The notes below the pieces were generated by a model that saw only the letters and a program-made list of their open reading frames with translations, did no database searches and was not told the origin of the DNA. From contig CATAJQ010000046.1 of the NCBI GenBank assembly GCA_949487135.1, positions 1 through 62,372 of the forward strand: 62,372 nucleotides of DNA. The letters run 5' to 3'. Every line of letters starts with the position of its first letter. Position 1 is the first letter of the stretch. Position numbers and translations under genes: made by a program. The stretch is from Cellvibrionales bacterium UBA7375 (GTDB lineage Bacteria; Pseudomonadota; Gammaproteobacteria; Pseudomonadales; Porticoccaceae). Shown piece by piece: positions 1 to 10,346 of this stretch.

Positions 1-2694
1 CGTACGCAATCTGACGGCGTCGTAGTCTTTTTGTATTTCGGCTACAAAGTCATCTCGACTGTCTTCGCTAATCAGTTTGCTGGCAACGCCTACAGCGCGC
101 GAGGCATCAGAGACATAGATTGCCTGATTGCCCTCGTAAGTCGGGGCAATTTTTACGGCGGTATGAGCTTTAGAGGTTGTAGCACCACCAATTAATAAGG
201 GCACAGAAAAGCCCTGACGTTGCATTTCCTTGCCTAGATGCACCATTTCATCTAGGGAGGGTGTAATCAGTCCAGATAAGCCGATAATATCAACCTGTTC
301 CTGTTTGGCTGTCTGCAATATTTTTTCCGCGGGCACCATCACGCCCAGGTCAATCACCTCATAGTTATTACATTGCAGCACTACACCCACAATATTTTTG
401 CCAATATCGTGAACATCGCCCTTAACAGTGGCCATCAGTATTTTGCCGTTGCGGCTGGCGGATTCGTCTTTTTCATCTTCGATATAGGGCTGTAAATAAG
501 CCACAGCCTGCTTCATGACGCGAGCTGATTTAACCACCTGTGGCAAAAACATTTTACCGGAACCAAATAGATCGCCGACAGTATTCATGCCGTCCATTAG
601 CGCGCCTTCAATCACATGCAGAGGGCGTTCGGCCTGTTGGCGTGCTTCTTCAGTATCCTCTTCGATATATGCCGTAATACCTTTTACAAGGGCATGCTCG
701 AGGCGACGATTTACATTTTCATCACGCCAGCTAAGGTCTTCTGTTTTCGCTTTAGCAGTGCCATCACCGCGATAATCATCGGCAATCGCTAATAAGCTTT
801 CAGTGGCTTCATCGTTGCGGTACAGGACGACATCTTCAACCGTATCGCGAAGGGCAGGAGGAAGTTCATCGTATACGGCTAATTGACCGGCATTAACGAT
901 ACCCATGGTCAAACCCTCGCGAATAGCATGGTATAAAAATACCGAGTGAATCGCTTCGCGCACCGGATTATTGCCTCTAAATGAAAAGGAGACATTGGAA
1001 ATACCACCGGAAACTAGCGCATGAGGCAAGTTTTGTTTTATCCAGCCCGTGGCCTCGATAAAGTCCAAACCATAGCCATTGTGTTCTTCAATACCGGTTG
1101 CAACCGCAAATACATTGGGGTCAAAGATAATATCTTCTGCGGGAAAGCCCACCTGATTGACCAAAATATCGTAGCTGCGCTGGCAAATCTCTTTGCGACG
1201 CTCAAGGGTATCCGCTTGACCCTGTTCATCAAACGCCATTACCACAATTGCGGCACCATGCTGCTTGCACAATGTGGCTCTCTGAATAAACTCTGGCTCG
1301 CCTTCTTTAAGGCTGATCGAGTTTACGACAGACTTACCCTGTATGCATTTTAGGCCCGCTTCGATCACATCCCATTTGGAGGAATCGACCATAATCGGCA
1401 CTCGAGAAATATCCGGCTCCGAGGCAATTAGGTTAAGGAATTTGACCATGGCAGGAATGGCTTCAAGCATTCCCTCATCCATATTGACATCAATAATCTG
1501 CGCGCCGTTTTCTACCTGTTGCAAAGCAACTTCTATAGCCTCATCATAATTTTCTTCAAGGATCAGCCGTTTGAACTTGGCCGATCCGGTAACATTACAT
1601 CGCTCACCCACATTCACAAATAAAGATTTAGTATCTATGGTGAATGGCTCTAAGCCAGAAAGTCGACAGGCAGGGGCAATATCTGGTATCTGACGCGGCT
1701 TAATATCAGCCACCGCAGTGGCAATCGCCTTAATATGCTCGGGGGTGGTACCACAACAGCCGCCGACTATGTTTAAAAGTCCTGACTGAGCAAATTCTGC
1801 AATGGTGTTGGCCATTGGTTTGGGGCCAAGATCATAGCCACCAAACTCATTAGGTAAGCCGGCATTGGGGTGAGCGGTAACCAAAGTATCAGCCACATTA
1901 GATATTTCTAATAGGTGAGGGCGCAACTCATCGGGCCCCAACGCGCAGTTAAGACCAATACTAATGGGTGTGCTGTGGCGCACCGAATTCCAAAATGCTT
2001 CTGGTGTTTGACCTGATAATGTTCGACCACTGGCATCAGTAATGGTGCCACTAATCATAATGGGTAACTCATAACCGATTTTCTCAAACACCTTCTGTAC
2101 GGCAAAAAGGCCTGCCTTGGCGTTCAGCGTATCAAAAACAGTTTCTACCATGATTAGATGGCAGCCACCCTCGATAAGTGCTTCAGTTGATTCGCAATAG
2201 TTCTCAACCAATTCATCATAGGTCACATTGCGCGCGCCGGGGTCATTAACATCCGGTGATAGTGACGCAGTGCGACTGGTGGGCCCTAGGACACCGGCGA
2301 CAAAGCGCGGGCGTTCGGGCGTAGAAAACTCATCAGCTGCTTGACGAGCAAGTTTGGCCGATTCACGGTTAATCTCCGCAGACAGTGACTGCATATTGTA
2401 GTCAGCCTGGGATACCTGAGTCGAGTTAAAGGTATTAGTCTCAATAATATCGGCGCCGGCCTCAAGGTAGGCGCGGTGAATATCAAGAATAATCTGCGGT
2501 TGAGTTAGGCTTAAAAGATCATTGTTGCCTTTAATCTCTGAGGGCCAATCGGCAAAACGCTGGCCGCGAAAATCCGCTTCCTCCAGACTGTGCTGTTGAA
2601 TCATGGTTCCCATGGCGCCGTCAATAATCAGAATGCGCTTTTCTGTAGCGGCTTTTAGGGATTTATGAATTTTGGATAAACCAGTCTCGTGCAT
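1..2694 (-). CDS. metH: Cobalamin-dependent methionine synthase (partial, C-terminus off the window)
   Basis: Transfers the methyl group of 5-methyltetrahydrofolate to homocysteine through a cobalamin cofactor, in the cytoplasm. The first 898 codons are present with no stop; the reactivation domain lies beyond position 1. Seen in order: the homocysteine domain with zinc ligands Cys250 (in [11 protein letters not shown]), Cys313 and Cys314 (in [10 protein letters not shown]), the folate domain, and the B12 domain with [12 protein letters not shown], whose His762 should be the lower cobalt ligand. The spacing matches E. coli MetH (247, 310, 311, 759) with an offset of three. The start is the ATG at 2692-2694, followed by [13 protein letters not shown]. 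It is divergent from nfuA across 154 bp; I see no cobalamin or SAM riboswitch in so short a leader. Confidence 0.96.
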   Translation of the reverse strand, partial: MHETGLSKIHKSLKAATEKRILIIDGAMGTMIQQHSLEEADFRGQRFADWPSEIKGNNDLLSLTQPQIILDIHRAYLEAGADIIETNTFNSTQVSQADYNMQSLSAEINRESAKLARQAADEFSTPERPRFVAGVLGPTSRTASLSPDVNDPGARNVTYDELVENYCESTEALIEGGCHLIMVETVFDTLNAKAGLFAVQKVFEKIGYELPIMISGTITDASGRTLSGQTPEAFWNSVRHSTPISIGLNCALGPDELRPHLLEISNVADTLVTAHPNAGLPNEFGGYDLGPKPMANTIAEFAQSGLLNIVGGCCGTTPEHIKAIATAVADIKPRQIPDIAPACRLSGLEPFTIDTKSLFVNVGERCNVTGSAKFKRLILEENYDEAIEVALQQVENGAQIIDVNMDEGMLEAIPAMVKFLNLIASEPDISRVPIMVDSSKWDVIEAGLKCIQGKSVVNSISLKEGEPEFIQRATLCKQHGAAIVVMAFDEQGQADTLERRKEICQRSYDILVNQVGFPAEDIIFDPNVFAVATGIEEHNGYGLDFIEATGWIKQNLPHALVSGGISNVSFSFRGNNPVREAIHSVFLYHAIREGLTMGIVNAGQLAVYDELPPALRDTVEDVVLYRNDEATESLLAIADDYRGDGTAKAKTEDLSWRDENVNRRLEHALVKGITAYIEEDTEEARQQAERPLHVIEGALMDGMNTVGDLFGSGKMFLPQVVKSARVMKQAVAYLQPYIEDEKDESASRNGKILMATVKGDVHDIGKNIVGVVLQCNNYEVIDLGVMVPAEKILQTAKQEQVDIIGLSGLITPSLDEMVHLGKEMQRQGFSVPLLIGGATTSKAHTAVKIAPTYEGNQAIYVSDASRAVGVASKLISEDSRDDFVAEIQKDYDAVRLRT

Positions 2695-2848
2695 ATAATG
2701 CTCTAGCGCCTTTATTCATTGCTTCATCAAAATATTTTGATGGATGCACATCATACCAGTATTTTTCAAAAAGAAAAGTTTTGTTTAGACCCTGCATAAC
2801 GTAAAATATATGGCTCTCTTACTCAGTTATTACCTTGGGATTTATTAA

Positions 2849-3430
2849 ATGGTTAATGTCACAATTACAGAGTCGGCTCAAGAATATCTGGCAGGTCTGC
2901 TTGAAAAGCAGAACTGCGAGGGTATAGGTATTCGAATGTTTATCTCTGATCCGGGAACGCCCAAAGCTGAAACCTGTATTGCCTACAGCCGTCCTGGTGA
3001 GCATAACGAAGAAGATGTGATTATTGAGTATGATAAATTTAATGCTTACTTTGAACAGCGAAGTATCCCATTCTTAGATGATGCCAAAGTAGATTTCGCC
3101 GAGGATAAATTTGGTGGTCAGCTTACTATTAGAGCGCCTAACTCTCGCGTGCCTAATGTAACAGACGATAGTCCGGTGGAAGATAGAATTAACTACTTAC
3201 TCCACAGTGAAATTAATCCGGGTCTCGCATCTCATGGTGGCAATGTGGCCCTTGCAGCCATCGATGATGGCTACGCAGTGCTTGAATTTGGTGGGGGCTG
3301 TCAGGGTTGTTCTGCAGTCAGTTTAACCCTCAAAGAGGGGGTGGAAAAAACCCTTTTAGAGAAAATTCCCGAATTAAAGGGTGTTAAGGATGCGACTGAC
3401 CATACAGATACATCCAATGCTTATATGTAG
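2849..3430 (+). CDS. nfuA: Fe/S biogenesis protein NfuA
   Basis: Carrier that binds a 4Fe-4S cluster and passes it to apo-enzymes such as aconitase and lipoate synthase. The 193-residue protein has the usual two parts: a degenerate A-type domain at residues 1-100 without the A-type cysteines, and a C-terminal Nfu domain with the C-x-x-C pair Cys151 and Cys154 in [11 protein letters not shown]. The length matches E. coli NfuA (191). It is divergent from metH and converges on acnB, sharing a terminator with it. The neighbour AcnB is itself a 4Fe-4S client, a suggestive but unproven pairing. Confidence 0.95.
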   Translation: MVNVTITESAQEYLAGLLEKQNCEGIGIRMFISDPGTPKAETCIAYSRPGEHNEEDVIIEYDKFNAYFEQRSIPFLDDAKVDFAEDKFGGQLTIRAPNSRVPNVTDDSPVEDRINYLLHSEINPGLASHGGNVALAAIDDGYAVLEFGGGCQGCSAVSLTLKEGVEKTLLEKIPELKGVKDATDHTDTSNAYM

Positions 3431-3452
3431 CGTTAAATACTGCGTTAGAGAT

Positions 3453-3481
3453 AAAAAACCCCGCTTTTGCGGGGTTTTTTT
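3453..3481. terminator. Bidirectional terminator between nfuA and acnB
   Basis: The stem CCCCGC (3459-3464) pairs with GCGGGG (3469-3474) around a TTTT loop. An A-run lies on the left and a T-run on the right, so it can end transcription from both convergent genes. Confidence 0.9.
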
Positions 3482-3498
3482 ATAACTTTCAATCGATC

Positions 3499-6114
3499 TT
3501 AACTGACTTCAACAATTTGCTCAGCGGCAATAGTCTTGCCTTGTTCCGCAGACTTCTGGAACGATTCAATCTGATCAAAGTTCATATAGCGATAGATTTC
3601 ATCGGCCATCGAGTCAATCTTACCCGCATACTGCATATATTCTTCAGGGGTAGGTAGTCGACCCAAAATACCGCCAACCGATGCTAGTTCGGCTGATGCT
3701 AGATAAACATTAGCGCCATCGCCCAAGCGGTTGGGGAAGTTTCGTGTAGAAGTAGAAAGCACCGTTGCGCCAGCTAATACCCGCGCTTGGTTGCCCATAC
3801 ATAGGGAGCATCCCGGCATTTCAGTCCGTGCGCCTACTTTGCCATAGATATTGTAATAGCCTTCTTCCATTAGGGTGTGAGCATCCATTCGAGTAGGTGG
3901 GCAGATCCAGAATCTGGAGTCGACTGATCCAGCTTCATCCAGTAATTTACCCGCGGCACGGAAGTGACCAATATTGGTCATACAAGAGCCGATAAAGATC
4001 TCATCAACCTTATCGCCAGCCACATCAGACAGAAGCTTGGCGTCATCTGGGTCATTCGGACAGCAAACAATAGGCTCTTTAATATCAGCGAGGTCGATCT
4101 CGATAACCGCAGCATATTCTGCATTAGCATCGGCTGACATTAGCGTTGGGTTTTCTAGCCAATCTTCCATTTGGCGCACACGACGCTCTAGGGTTCTTAC
4201 ATCACCGTAGCCTTCAGCAATCATCCAGCGCAACAGGGTAACGTTAGAGCGCAAGTATTCAGCCACTGAATCTTCGCTAAGCTTAATGGTGCAACCAGCG
4301 GCTGAACGCTCTGCTGAGGCGTCTGAAAGCTCAAATGCTTGCTCAACAGTGAGACTTTCAATCCCTTCACCTTCAATCTCTAGAATACGGCCTGAAAAGA
4401 AGTTCTTTTTGCCTTGCTTCTCAACCGTCAATAAGCCTTCTTTGATACCGTAGTAGGGAATAGCGTGAACCAAGTCGCGTAGGGTGATACCCGGCTGCAT
4501 TTCGCCTTTAAAGCGCACTAGAACCGATTCTGGCATATCGAGTGGCATTACGCCGGTTGCAGCTGCAAAAGCCACTAGGCCTGAGCCGCCGGGGAATGAA
4601 ATACCCATGGGGAATCTGGTGTGGGAATCACCACCAGTACCTACAGTATCTGGCAGAAGCATACGGTTTAACCAGCTGTGGATAATGCCATCACCGGGAC
4701 GAAGGGAAACACCGCCGCGGTTCATTATAAAGTCAGGCAGACTGTGTTGAGTGTCGATATCAACTGGCTTGGGATAGGCCGCTGTGTGACAGAATGATTG
4801 CATGACCAAATCAGCAGAGAAGCCAAGACAAGCAAGATCTTTAAGCTCGTCACGAGTCATTGGGCCGGTAGTATCCTGTGAGCCTACCGTAGTCATCTTG
4901 GGTTCACAGTAGGTGCCTGGGCGAACGCCGTCGACACCGCAAGCTTTACCGACCATTTTTTGTGCCAGGGAGAAGCCAGCTGTTGATGCTTCTGGTACCT
5001 CTGGCTTGCGGAATACATCTGATGCGGGAAGGCCGAGATGCTCTCTAGCTCTCTGAGTTAAGCCGCGACCCACAATTAGGTTGATTCGACCATCAGCTTG
5101 CACTTCATCGAGAATAACTTCTGATTTATGTTCAAATTCACAAATAATCTCGCCAGCTTCGTTAAGAATTTGTCCGTCGTAAGGGCGAATTTCAATCACA
5201 TCGCCATAGTGAATATCGTCTACCGGAGCTTCAAATACCAAGGCGCCTGCATCTTCCATAGTATTAAAGAAAATAGGGGCTACCTTACTGCCGATACAGA
5301 TACCGCCAGAACGCTTATTGGGTACGCCCGGCATATCTTCCCCAAAGAACCACAGTACTGAGTTAGTGGCTGATTTTCGTGAGGAGCCAGTACCAACAAC
5401 GTCGCCTACAAAGGCAACCGGTAAGCCTTTAGACTTAATGTCTTCAATCTGGCCCATAGGGCCGATAACGCCGTGTTCTTCTGGGTTTAAGCCGTCGCGA
5501 GTCATCTTATACATAGCTTTCGCGTGCAGTGGGATATCGGGTCGTGACCAAGCGTCCTGTGCGGGGGATAGATCATCAGTATTGGTTTCGCCAGTGGCTT
5601 TAAATACCACGGCTTTGATGCTTTCTGGTACAGCATCATTGGTTGTAAACCATTCGGCATCTGCCCAAGACTGCATAACCGACTGGGCAGAGGCATTGCC
5701 TGAATCAGCTTTTTCGGCAACATCGTGAAAAGCATCGAATACTAGGGTGGTCGCCTTAAGTTGATTGGCGACTAATTCATTAAGTTCGCTGTCGTCCAAA
5801 AGCTCAACTAAGGTTGCTACATTATAGCCACCATGCATATTGCCAAGAAGCTCAACCGCAGCGGGTCGATCAATCAAAGGGGAGGTGGTTTCACCTTTAA
5901 CAATGGCACTTAAAAAGCTCGCTTTGACGTAGGCTGACTCATCCACACCTGGAGGTACGCGATTGGCGATTAAATCGAGTAAAAACTCGGCTTCATTTGC
6001 CGGTGGATTCTTTAGTAATTCAACTAAAGCGGAGGTCCACTCCGGGGTTAATGGCTTAGGCGGGATACCTTCTAATTGACGTTCTGCAACATGGGCGCGA
6101 TAGGCTTCTAGCAC
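3499..6114 (-). CDS. acnB: Bifunctional aconitate hydratase 2 / 2-methylisocitrate dehydratase
   Basis: Interconverts citrate and isocitrate in the TCA cycle and usually also dehydrates 2-methylisocitrate. The 871-residue protein matches AcnB (865 in E. coli): N-terminal HEAT-like domain, swivel domain, then the catalytic domains. The 4Fe-4S ligands are Cys711 ([10 protein letters not shown]), Cys769 and Cys772 (GCSLCMGNQ). I place the start at a GTG (6112-6114) because a GAGGT ribosome-binding sequence lies five bases before it and the protein then begins [12 protein letters not shown], the normal AcnB N-terminus. An ATG four codons upstream (6124-6126) has no such site. The frame stays open to 6240, but that extension runs through the promoter and is not conserved. 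Confidence 0.96.
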   Translation of the reverse strand: MLEAYRAHVAERQLEGIPPKPLTPEWTSALVELLKNPPANEAEFLLDLIANRVPPGVDESAYVKASFLSAIVKGETTSPLIDRPAAVELLGNMHGGYNVATLVELLDDSELNELVANQLKATTLVFDAFHDVAEKADSGNASAQSVMQSWADAEWFTTNDAVPESIKAVVFKATGETNTDDLSPAQDAWSRPDIPLHAKAMYKMTRDGLNPEEHGVIGPMGQIEDIKSKGLPVAFVGDVVGTGSSRKSATNSVLWFFGEDMPGVPNKRSGGICIGSKVAPIFFNTMEDAGALVFEAPVDDIHYGDVIEIRPYDGQILNEAGEIICEFEHKSEVILDEVQADGRINLIVGRGLTQRAREHLGLPASDVFRKPEVPEASTAGFSLAQKMVGKACGVDGVRPGTYCEPKMTTVGSQDTTGPMTRDELKDLACLGFSADLVMQSFCHTAAYPKPVDIDTQHSLPDFIMNRGGVSLRPGDGIIHSWLNRMLLPDTVGTGGDSHTRFPMGISFPGGSGLVAFAAATGVMPLDMPESVLVRFKGEMQPGITLRDLVHAIPYYGIKEGLLTVEKQGKKNFFSGRILEIEGEGIESLTVEQAFELSDASAERSAAGCTIKLSEDSVAEYLRSNVTLLRWMIAEGYGDVRTLERRVRQMEDWLENPTLMSADANAEYAAVIEIDLADIKEPIVCCPNDPDDAKLLSDVAGDKVDEIFIGSCMTNIGHFRAAGKLLDEAGSVDSRFWICPPTRMDAHTLMEEGYYNIYGKVGARTEMPGCSLCMGNQARVLAGATVLSTSTRNFPNRLGDGANVYLASAELASVGGILGRLPTPEEYMQYAGKIDSMADEIYRYMNFDQIESFQKSAEQGKTIAAEQIVEVS

Positions 6115-6211
6115 GGAATACCTCATTAATAACAATAGGTTATAAGATTTAATTAAATTAAAACTTAGGTTTTTGGGTTGGTATGGGCTGATTGTACAAG
6201 AATTTGTAGTT

Positions 6212-6240
6212 TTTTTACAGAAAGATATGCCCGTTGTCAA
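6212..6240 (-). promoter_or_regulatory. Candidate sigma-70 promoter of acnB
   Basis: On the minus strand there is a consensus -35 TTGACA (6235-6240), a 17-bp spacer and a weak -10 TAAAAA (6212-6217), about 100 bp upstream of the chosen GTG start. The -35 box is convincing, the -10 box only moderately so. Confidence 0.5.
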
Positions 6241-6374
6241 AAGTTCCTTTGCCCTGCTGTAGCTTGGAACAGCTTGAAGGGAAAACTTTGACCATATAAT
6301 TTTTACTTATTTGGGCTGTTAGTCAGGTCTCGATAGTTTATAATTCACGCTTTAAAATTAAACCGCTAATCCCT

Positions 6375-6980
6375 ATGACAGTTCTACAAGAAATTGAAGA
6401 TTTCATACCCTGTAATACTCCGCAATTATGGGTAGAAAATGCCCTAGCTAATCCTGAATTATTATTAATTGATCATGCTAATTGCGAAAAAAAAGCGGCG
6501 AGCACAGCGTTAAATTTAATGTACCGCTATGTGGATAATTTTGATCTGCTTAACAAAATGTCGCGCTTAGCACGTGAAGAGTTGCGACATTTTGAGCAGG
6601 TTATCGCCATTATGAAGCGCCGAAATATAGAATATCGGCAAATAACGGCTTCTCGCTATGCCGTCAAACTTAGGGATGCTGTTAGGCCGAATGATCCCGA
6701 TAAACTTGTAGATATCCTAATTGTGGGTGCGATTATTGAAGCGCGTTCCTGTGAGCGATTTGCGCGAATAGCAACGTTTCTTGATGAGGAATTAGAAAAA
6801 TTCTATCTATCACTACTTAAATCAGAGGGCAGACACTTCAAAGATTATCTTGCACTTGCCGAGTCTATAGCTTCCCAGCAGGAAGTTAGTGATCGTTTAG
6901 CGATGTTTTTGGCGATCGAGAAAAAGTTAATTCTCTCTCCAGATAGCGAGTTTAGGTTCCATTCGGGACCCTGCGAGTGA
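6375..6980 (+). CDS. miaE: tRNA-(ms2io6A37) hydroxylase MiaE
   Basis: Hydroxylates the isopentenyl group of ms2i6A at position 37 of tRNAs that read U-starting codons. The 201-residue protein is a ferritin-like di-iron fold. The expected iron-ligand segments are visible as DHANCEKKAAS, REELRHFEQ, IIEARSCERF and EGRHFKDY. It is a single-gene unit: acnB diverges on its left, and the next gene on the right is an unrelated AT-rich one. A TATAAT-like -10 lies at 6339-6344 without a clear -35. The last codons and stop (GAG TGA) lie inside an 11-bp repeat that recurs at 8599-8609. Confidence 0.94.
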   Translation: MTVLQEIEDFIPCNTPQLWVENALANPELLLIDHANCEKKAASTALNLMYRYVDNFDLLNKMSRLAREELRHFEQVIAIMKRRNIEYRQITASRYAVKLRDAVRPNDPDKLVDILIVGAIIEARSCERFARIATFLDEELEKFYLSLLKSEGRHFKDYLALAESIASQQEVSDRLAMFLAIEKKLILSPDSEFRFHSGPCE

Positions 6981-6984
6981 TCAC
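6974..6984 (+). repeat. 11-bp direct repeat, left copy
   Basis: CGAGTGATCAC spans the miaE stop codon. An identical copy spans the stop codon of the next gene at 8599-8609. The core GTGATCAC is a palindrome. Confidence 0.7.
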
Positions 6985-7144
6985 AAGCTCGTTGCAAGCT
7001 TGCCCCATAGCCTGTTAGGTGTTTATTCAATCAGCATGAGAGACAGAAGGTTAGCATTACCTCTAATCACAAATAAGTAATACATAATGGGAATTGACCA
7101 AGTCGAAATAATATGGAGAATTTCGCTCGCAACGTCCTTGCGCT

Positions 7145-7160
7145 GTAATTATTTAATTAC
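7145..7160. promoter_or_regulatory. Inverted repeat upstream of the unknown exported protein
   Basis: GTAATTA and TAATTAC form perfect 7-bp arms around TT, ending 35 bp before the ATG at 7196. It could be an operator for a dimeric regulator, or chance in AT-rich DNA. A weaker CGCAA/TTGCG pair sits just upstream at 7128-7142. Confidence 0.35.
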
Positions 7161-7195
7161 GGTTTCTTACAACCTTGAATCCAAGGAGTGGATTT

Positions 7196-8605
7196 ATGTT
7201 ATTAACACAAGTTTTTTTTGGTTGTCTCAAAACAGCCGAAGAAAGTTATCGAACATCATTTTGCCATTTTATTCGTCATCATCAATCATCGAAATTTAGG
7301 CCATTTCTAATCTGTACTGCGTTATTATTTTCTGCCAACTCTTACGGTGATGAATATTACCAAGTTGAAAAAATACATGTAGATCATGAGCAGGATAGTG
7401 CCATTTTATCCTTTTCGGGTAGCCCCCCAGAAATCTTAGAAGGTTATGAAAACTATATAATTTACAACTTTAATTTAACCATAGGGAAAAAGGAGTATCG
7501 ACTCACAGAGCACGATAACTACTCCCATTTACTTAGTAAGATGAAACTAGGGGATTTGGACTATCCTGTAGATAATTTCCCAGAGTCAAGACTGGTTTTT
7601 TCTTTCTCATTATCATTCACTGATTTTATTATAGAGGCTCGTAAATGTGCTTCAAAGTACTCAAATTTTTTTTCATACCTTTGGGATATCTGGTTTGACG
7701 GTGATTTGGCAGCATGTAATAAAAACGCATGGGATGCCTATTGGAAAAAACAAAATTTCATCATAGATGTAACGCCTACTCTTAAAAGAGCTATTTCAAA
7801 AGAAATACAAAGCATGACTAAGGAAGTTTCTTTATCCACGTCACATTTTCCGATGCTTATAGTATCAAGTGATGAGTATGATTTTTTGCACACTTTCCCA
7901 TCGTGGGCTAATTATTCGAATAAAATGAAATCTGAATTTAATCAGTCTATCGTTGTTTATAATGCGGTAGCCAATAATTACTTCAATAGAGACTTTACTT
8001 CGCTTACAGATGCTTATGATCGGGTTATGTTGTTTAAGCATTATGGTAATGTTTATTATGACCATCATTATACGGAGCGGACATTGTTACTTATCCAAAT
8101 AATCAAGTCATTTGAATCGGATGAATGCAATGATAGGTTATTAAAAAGTCCTTTACTTGCTGTAAGTTCAGATCATTCGCGACATGATTTAATAGCTAAA
8201 GATTATGTTTCGTACCTGTGTCAATATGGTGAATTTTCGTTTAATAAGAGTGCAGTTCCCCCTCCGGAAAAGCCAAAAAAAGCTAAAAATATTAAAAGCT
8301 CAGGTGAGGCTTATTCAGACTTTAAGCCCTACATATACTGCAGGAAATACAGATGTGTCATACATACAAGCGAAACTTTATATTACAAGCTTGTTACTTA
8401 TGATTATTATGCTTATAAACACGATGTATTTGAGCACATAAATAGCCATTTGGTTAGAGGTCACACTGTGAGGGGAATTTGTAATGGTTATTGCGCCATT
8501 AGCGATGTTGATGGACTTGAGAAATATATCAATACATTAACAAGCGAACTTTCAAATAGATATAACGCTAATTATTCTTGGTTAATCATCAAATATGACG
8601 AGTGA
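7196..8605 (+). CDS. Unrecognised probable exported protein
   Basis: I do not recognise this 469-residue protein. The start is the ATG at 7196, preceded by a strong AAGGAG site seven bases away; a TTG seven codons upstream would run through that site. A hydrophobic segment at residues 36-46 followed by SANSYG/DEYY looks like a signal peptide with an unusually long N-region, so export is inferred. The body is rich in Tyr, Asp, Ser and Lys. A Pro/Lys-rich linker (VPPPEKPKKAK) precedes a C-terminal part with close cysteine pairs (CRKYRC, CNGYC) that could form disulfides. The DNA is much more AT-rich than its neighbours (16 G+C in the 60 bases 7921-7980). It stands alone between miaE and gltA, suggesting acquisition. 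Confidence 0.75.
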   Translation: MLLTQVFFGCLKTAEESYRTSFCHFIRHHQSSKFRPFLICTALLFSANSYGDEYYQVEKIHVDHEQDSAILSFSGSPPEILEGYENYIIYNFNLTIGKKEYRLTEHDNYSHLLSKMKLGDLDYPVDNFPESRLVFSFSLSFTDFIIEARKCASKYSNFFSYLWDIWFDGDLAACNKNAWDAYWKKQNFIIDVTPTLKRAISKEIQSMTKEVSLSTSHFPMLIVSSDEYDFLHTFPSWANYSNKMKSEFNQSIVVYNAVANNYFNRDFTSLTDAYDRVMLFKHYGNVYYDHHYTERTLLLIQIIKSFESDECNDRLLKSPLLAVSSDHSRHDLIAKDYVSYLCQYGEFSFNKSAVPPPEKPKKAKNIKSSGEAYSDFKPYIYCRKYRCVIHTSETLYYKLVTYDYYAYKHDVFEHINSHLVRGHTVRGICNGYCAISDVDGLEKYINTLTSELSNRYNANYSWLIIKYDE

Positions 8606-8609
8606 TCAC
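8599..8609 (+). repeat. 11-bp direct repeat, right copy
   Basis: CGAGTGATCAC is identical to 6974-6984 and, as there, holds the GAG TGA end of a coding sequence. The two copies are 1625 bp apart and bracket the AT-rich gene with its leader. Confidence 0.7.
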
Positions 8610-8651
8610 CTAATACAGCATGGGTTTAAAACGTTTTTAAAAGTTATGGGG

Positions 8652-8691
8652 CTAGAAGTATGTTTTCTGATGGCATGCTTCTGGTTTTATT
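8652..8691 (+). terminator. Probable terminator of the unknown exported protein gene
   Basis: An 11-bp stem with some G-T pairs (8652-8662 with 8674-8684) and an 11-base loop is followed by TTTTATT. Confidence 0.5.
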
Positions 8692-8736
8692 AGTAACTTC
8701 TATTAATAATTATTTCCAAAATTTCCAATAAAAATT

Positions 8737-8764
8737 AAAAAAGGCAGCCATTGGCTGCCTTTTT
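8737..8764. terminator. Bidirectional terminator before gltA 3' end
   Basis: GGCAGCC (8743-8749) pairs with GGCTGCC (8753-8759) around ATT. There is an A-run on the left and a T-run on the right, so it can serve gltA on the minus strand and the plus-strand gene. Confidence 0.88.
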
Positions 8765-8780
8765 ATATCTGTACTGCTTA

Positions 8781-10067
8781 TTATCTTTTGTTAAGCGGAA
8801 CATAGTCTCGGCTATCAGCGCCAGTATAAAGCTGGCGGGGGCGACCAATACGGTAGGGGTTAGTAATCATCTCATTCCAATGAGAGATCCAGCCTACAGT
8901 CCGGCCTGTAGCAAAAATAGCAGTAAACATTTCGATCGGTATACCAAGTGCTTTTAGAATGATTCCCGAGTAGAAATCAACATTTGGATAGAGTTTTTTA
9001 CTTACAAAATAATCGTCTTCAACCGCTATGGTTTCAAGTTTTTTAGCCAAGCGGAATAGTGGATCATTTTCTAGGCCTAAAACTTCGAGAACTTCGTTAC
9101 AGCTCTCACGCATCACTGTTGCTCTTGGGTCATAATTTTTATAAACCCGATGCCCGAAGCCCATAAGTCTAAATGGATCATTCTTGTCTTTGGCCTTGCG
9201 AATATATTCAGCAATATTATCTTCATGACCAATTTCATTTAACATAACTAGTACGGCTTCGTTAGCGCCGCCGTGAGCCGGTCCCCAAAGCGCTGCAATA
9301 CCAGCAGCAATGCAAGAGAATGGGTTGGCACCTGATGATCCAGCCAATCTTACTGTTGAAGTCGAAGCATTTTGCTCGTGATCAGCGTGAAGAAGGAAGA
9401 TGCGATCTATGGCTTTGGCAATTGCCGGCTCTATTTTGTAGCTTTCGCATGGTGTGCCGAACATCATATGTAAGAAATTCTCTGAATATGACAGAGAATT
9501 ATCTGGGTACATAAAGGGCTGACCCATAAAGTGTTTATGGCACATCGCCGCAATAGTCGGCATTTTAGCAATGAGGCGATGGGCAGAGATTTTGCGGTGA
9601 TTTTCATCAGTGATATCTAACGAATCATGGTAAAAAGATGACATGGCACCCACGATTCCACACATCATTGCCATTGGGTGTGCATCATGGCGGAAGCCGC
9701 TGATAAAGTTTTCAATCGAGCGATTCACCATGGTGTGATATTTGATATTGTTTTCGAAATCAGCTTTTTGGCTAGCGTCAGGAAGGTTTCCTTCAAGCAA
9801 CAAATAACAGGTTTCTAAATAGTCTGATTGTTCAGCTAGCTGCTCAATAGGGTATCCGCGATGCAGTAATACACCTTTGGCGCCATCAATATAGGTAATG
9901 TCCGATCTGCAGGCGGCTGTAGCAGAAAAGCCGGGGTCATAGGTAAAGTAGCCGTGGCTGCCAAGTGTGCCTATATCAATTACATCTTGTCCTTTGGTGC
10001 CTTCCAAAATTGGGAGGTCGACGTTTAAATCTCCATCGATAGACAGAGTTGCTTTACGATTGGTCAT
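8781..10067 (-). CDS. gltA: Citrate synthase
   Basis: Condenses acetyl-CoA and oxaloacetate to citrate, the entry step of the TCA cycle. At 428 residues it is the size of the hexameric type II enzyme of Gram-negative bacteria (427 in E. coli). Visible catalytic segments are [26 protein letters not shown] and [15 protein letters not shown], which hold the substrate-binding histidines; the catalytic Asp lies further on. It is transcribed away from sdhCDAB, the arrangement found in Pseudomonas and E. coli, with its own promoter at 10120-10147. Confidence 0.97.
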   Translation of the reverse strand: MTNRKATLSIDGDLNVDLPILEGTKGQDVIDIGTLGSHGYFTYDPGFSATAACRSDITYIDGAKGVLLHRGYPIEQLAEQSDYLETCYLLLEGNLPDASQKADFENNIKYHTMVNRSIENFISGFRHDAHPMAMMCGIVGAMSSFYHDSLDITDENHRKISAHRLIAKMPTIAAMCHKHFMGQPFMYPDNSLSYSENFLHMMFGTPCESYKIEPAIAKAIDRIFLLHADHEQNASTSTVRLAGSSGANPFSCIAAGIAALWGPAHGGANEAVLVMLNEIGHEDNIAEYIRKAKDKNDPFRLMGFGHRVYKNYDPRATVMRESCNEVLEVLGLENDPLFRLAKKLETIAVEDDYFVSKKLYPNVDFYSGIILKALGIPIEMFTAIFATGRTVGWISHWNEMITNPYRIGRPRQLYTGADSRDYVPLNKR

Positions 10068-10119
10068 GCATGGTCCTCGAGAAATACTAATGATGTGACT
10101 GGCTTTAGCTGAGCCGAAT

Positions 10120-10147
10120 ACTATAAATACTCTGATAAAATTGTCAA
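10120..10147 (-). promoter_or_regulatory. Sigma-70 promoter of gltA
   Basis: On the minus strand there is a perfect -35 TTGACA (10142-10147), a 16-bp spacer and -10 TATAGT (10120-10125), 50-odd bp before the gltA start codon. Confidence 0.75.
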
Positions 10148-10203
10148 CTTGGGAAGCAAATTTACCCTTTTTTTCCTAATTTATCGGTTTCAATAGCAAC
10201 AGA

Positions 10204-10232
10204 TTGAATTAGCTGTATGAACTAACTATAAT
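10204..10232 (+). promoter_or_regulatory. Sigma-70 promoter of the sdh-suc operon
   Basis: -35 TTGAAT (10204-10209), a 17-bp spacer and a perfect -10 TATAAT (10227-10232). It would give a leader of about 110 bases before sdhC. The rest of this 279-bp divergent region shows no other clear element. Confidence 0.75.
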
Positions 10233-10346
10233 GCAACGCCGTAGTGAAAGAACGATCTTAACGACGAGATCAGTCTAATTTTCCAGCTCTAACCAGACGC
10301 CCTCTACTTCGCCTTTTTAGAGTTCTTATTTAAGAGTTAACCCACT

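Noticed and set aside
2695-2848. Possible cobalamin or SAM riboswitch in the metH leader
   Set aside because: The 154-bp divergent region is too short for a cobalamin riboswitch plus promoters, and I see no conserved B12-box or SAM core.
5128-5728. Open frames on the plus strand opposite acnB
   Set aside because: They lie wholly inside a highly conserved gene on the other strand and show no family features.
6984-7002. Hairpin CAAGCT/AGCTTG after miaE as a terminator
   Set aside because: Short stem without a following T-run.
7087-7299. 70-codon open frame overlapping the start of the unknown exported protein
   Set aside because: No good ribosome site and no family resemblance; the overlapping frame with AAGGAG at 7183-7188 is far better supported.
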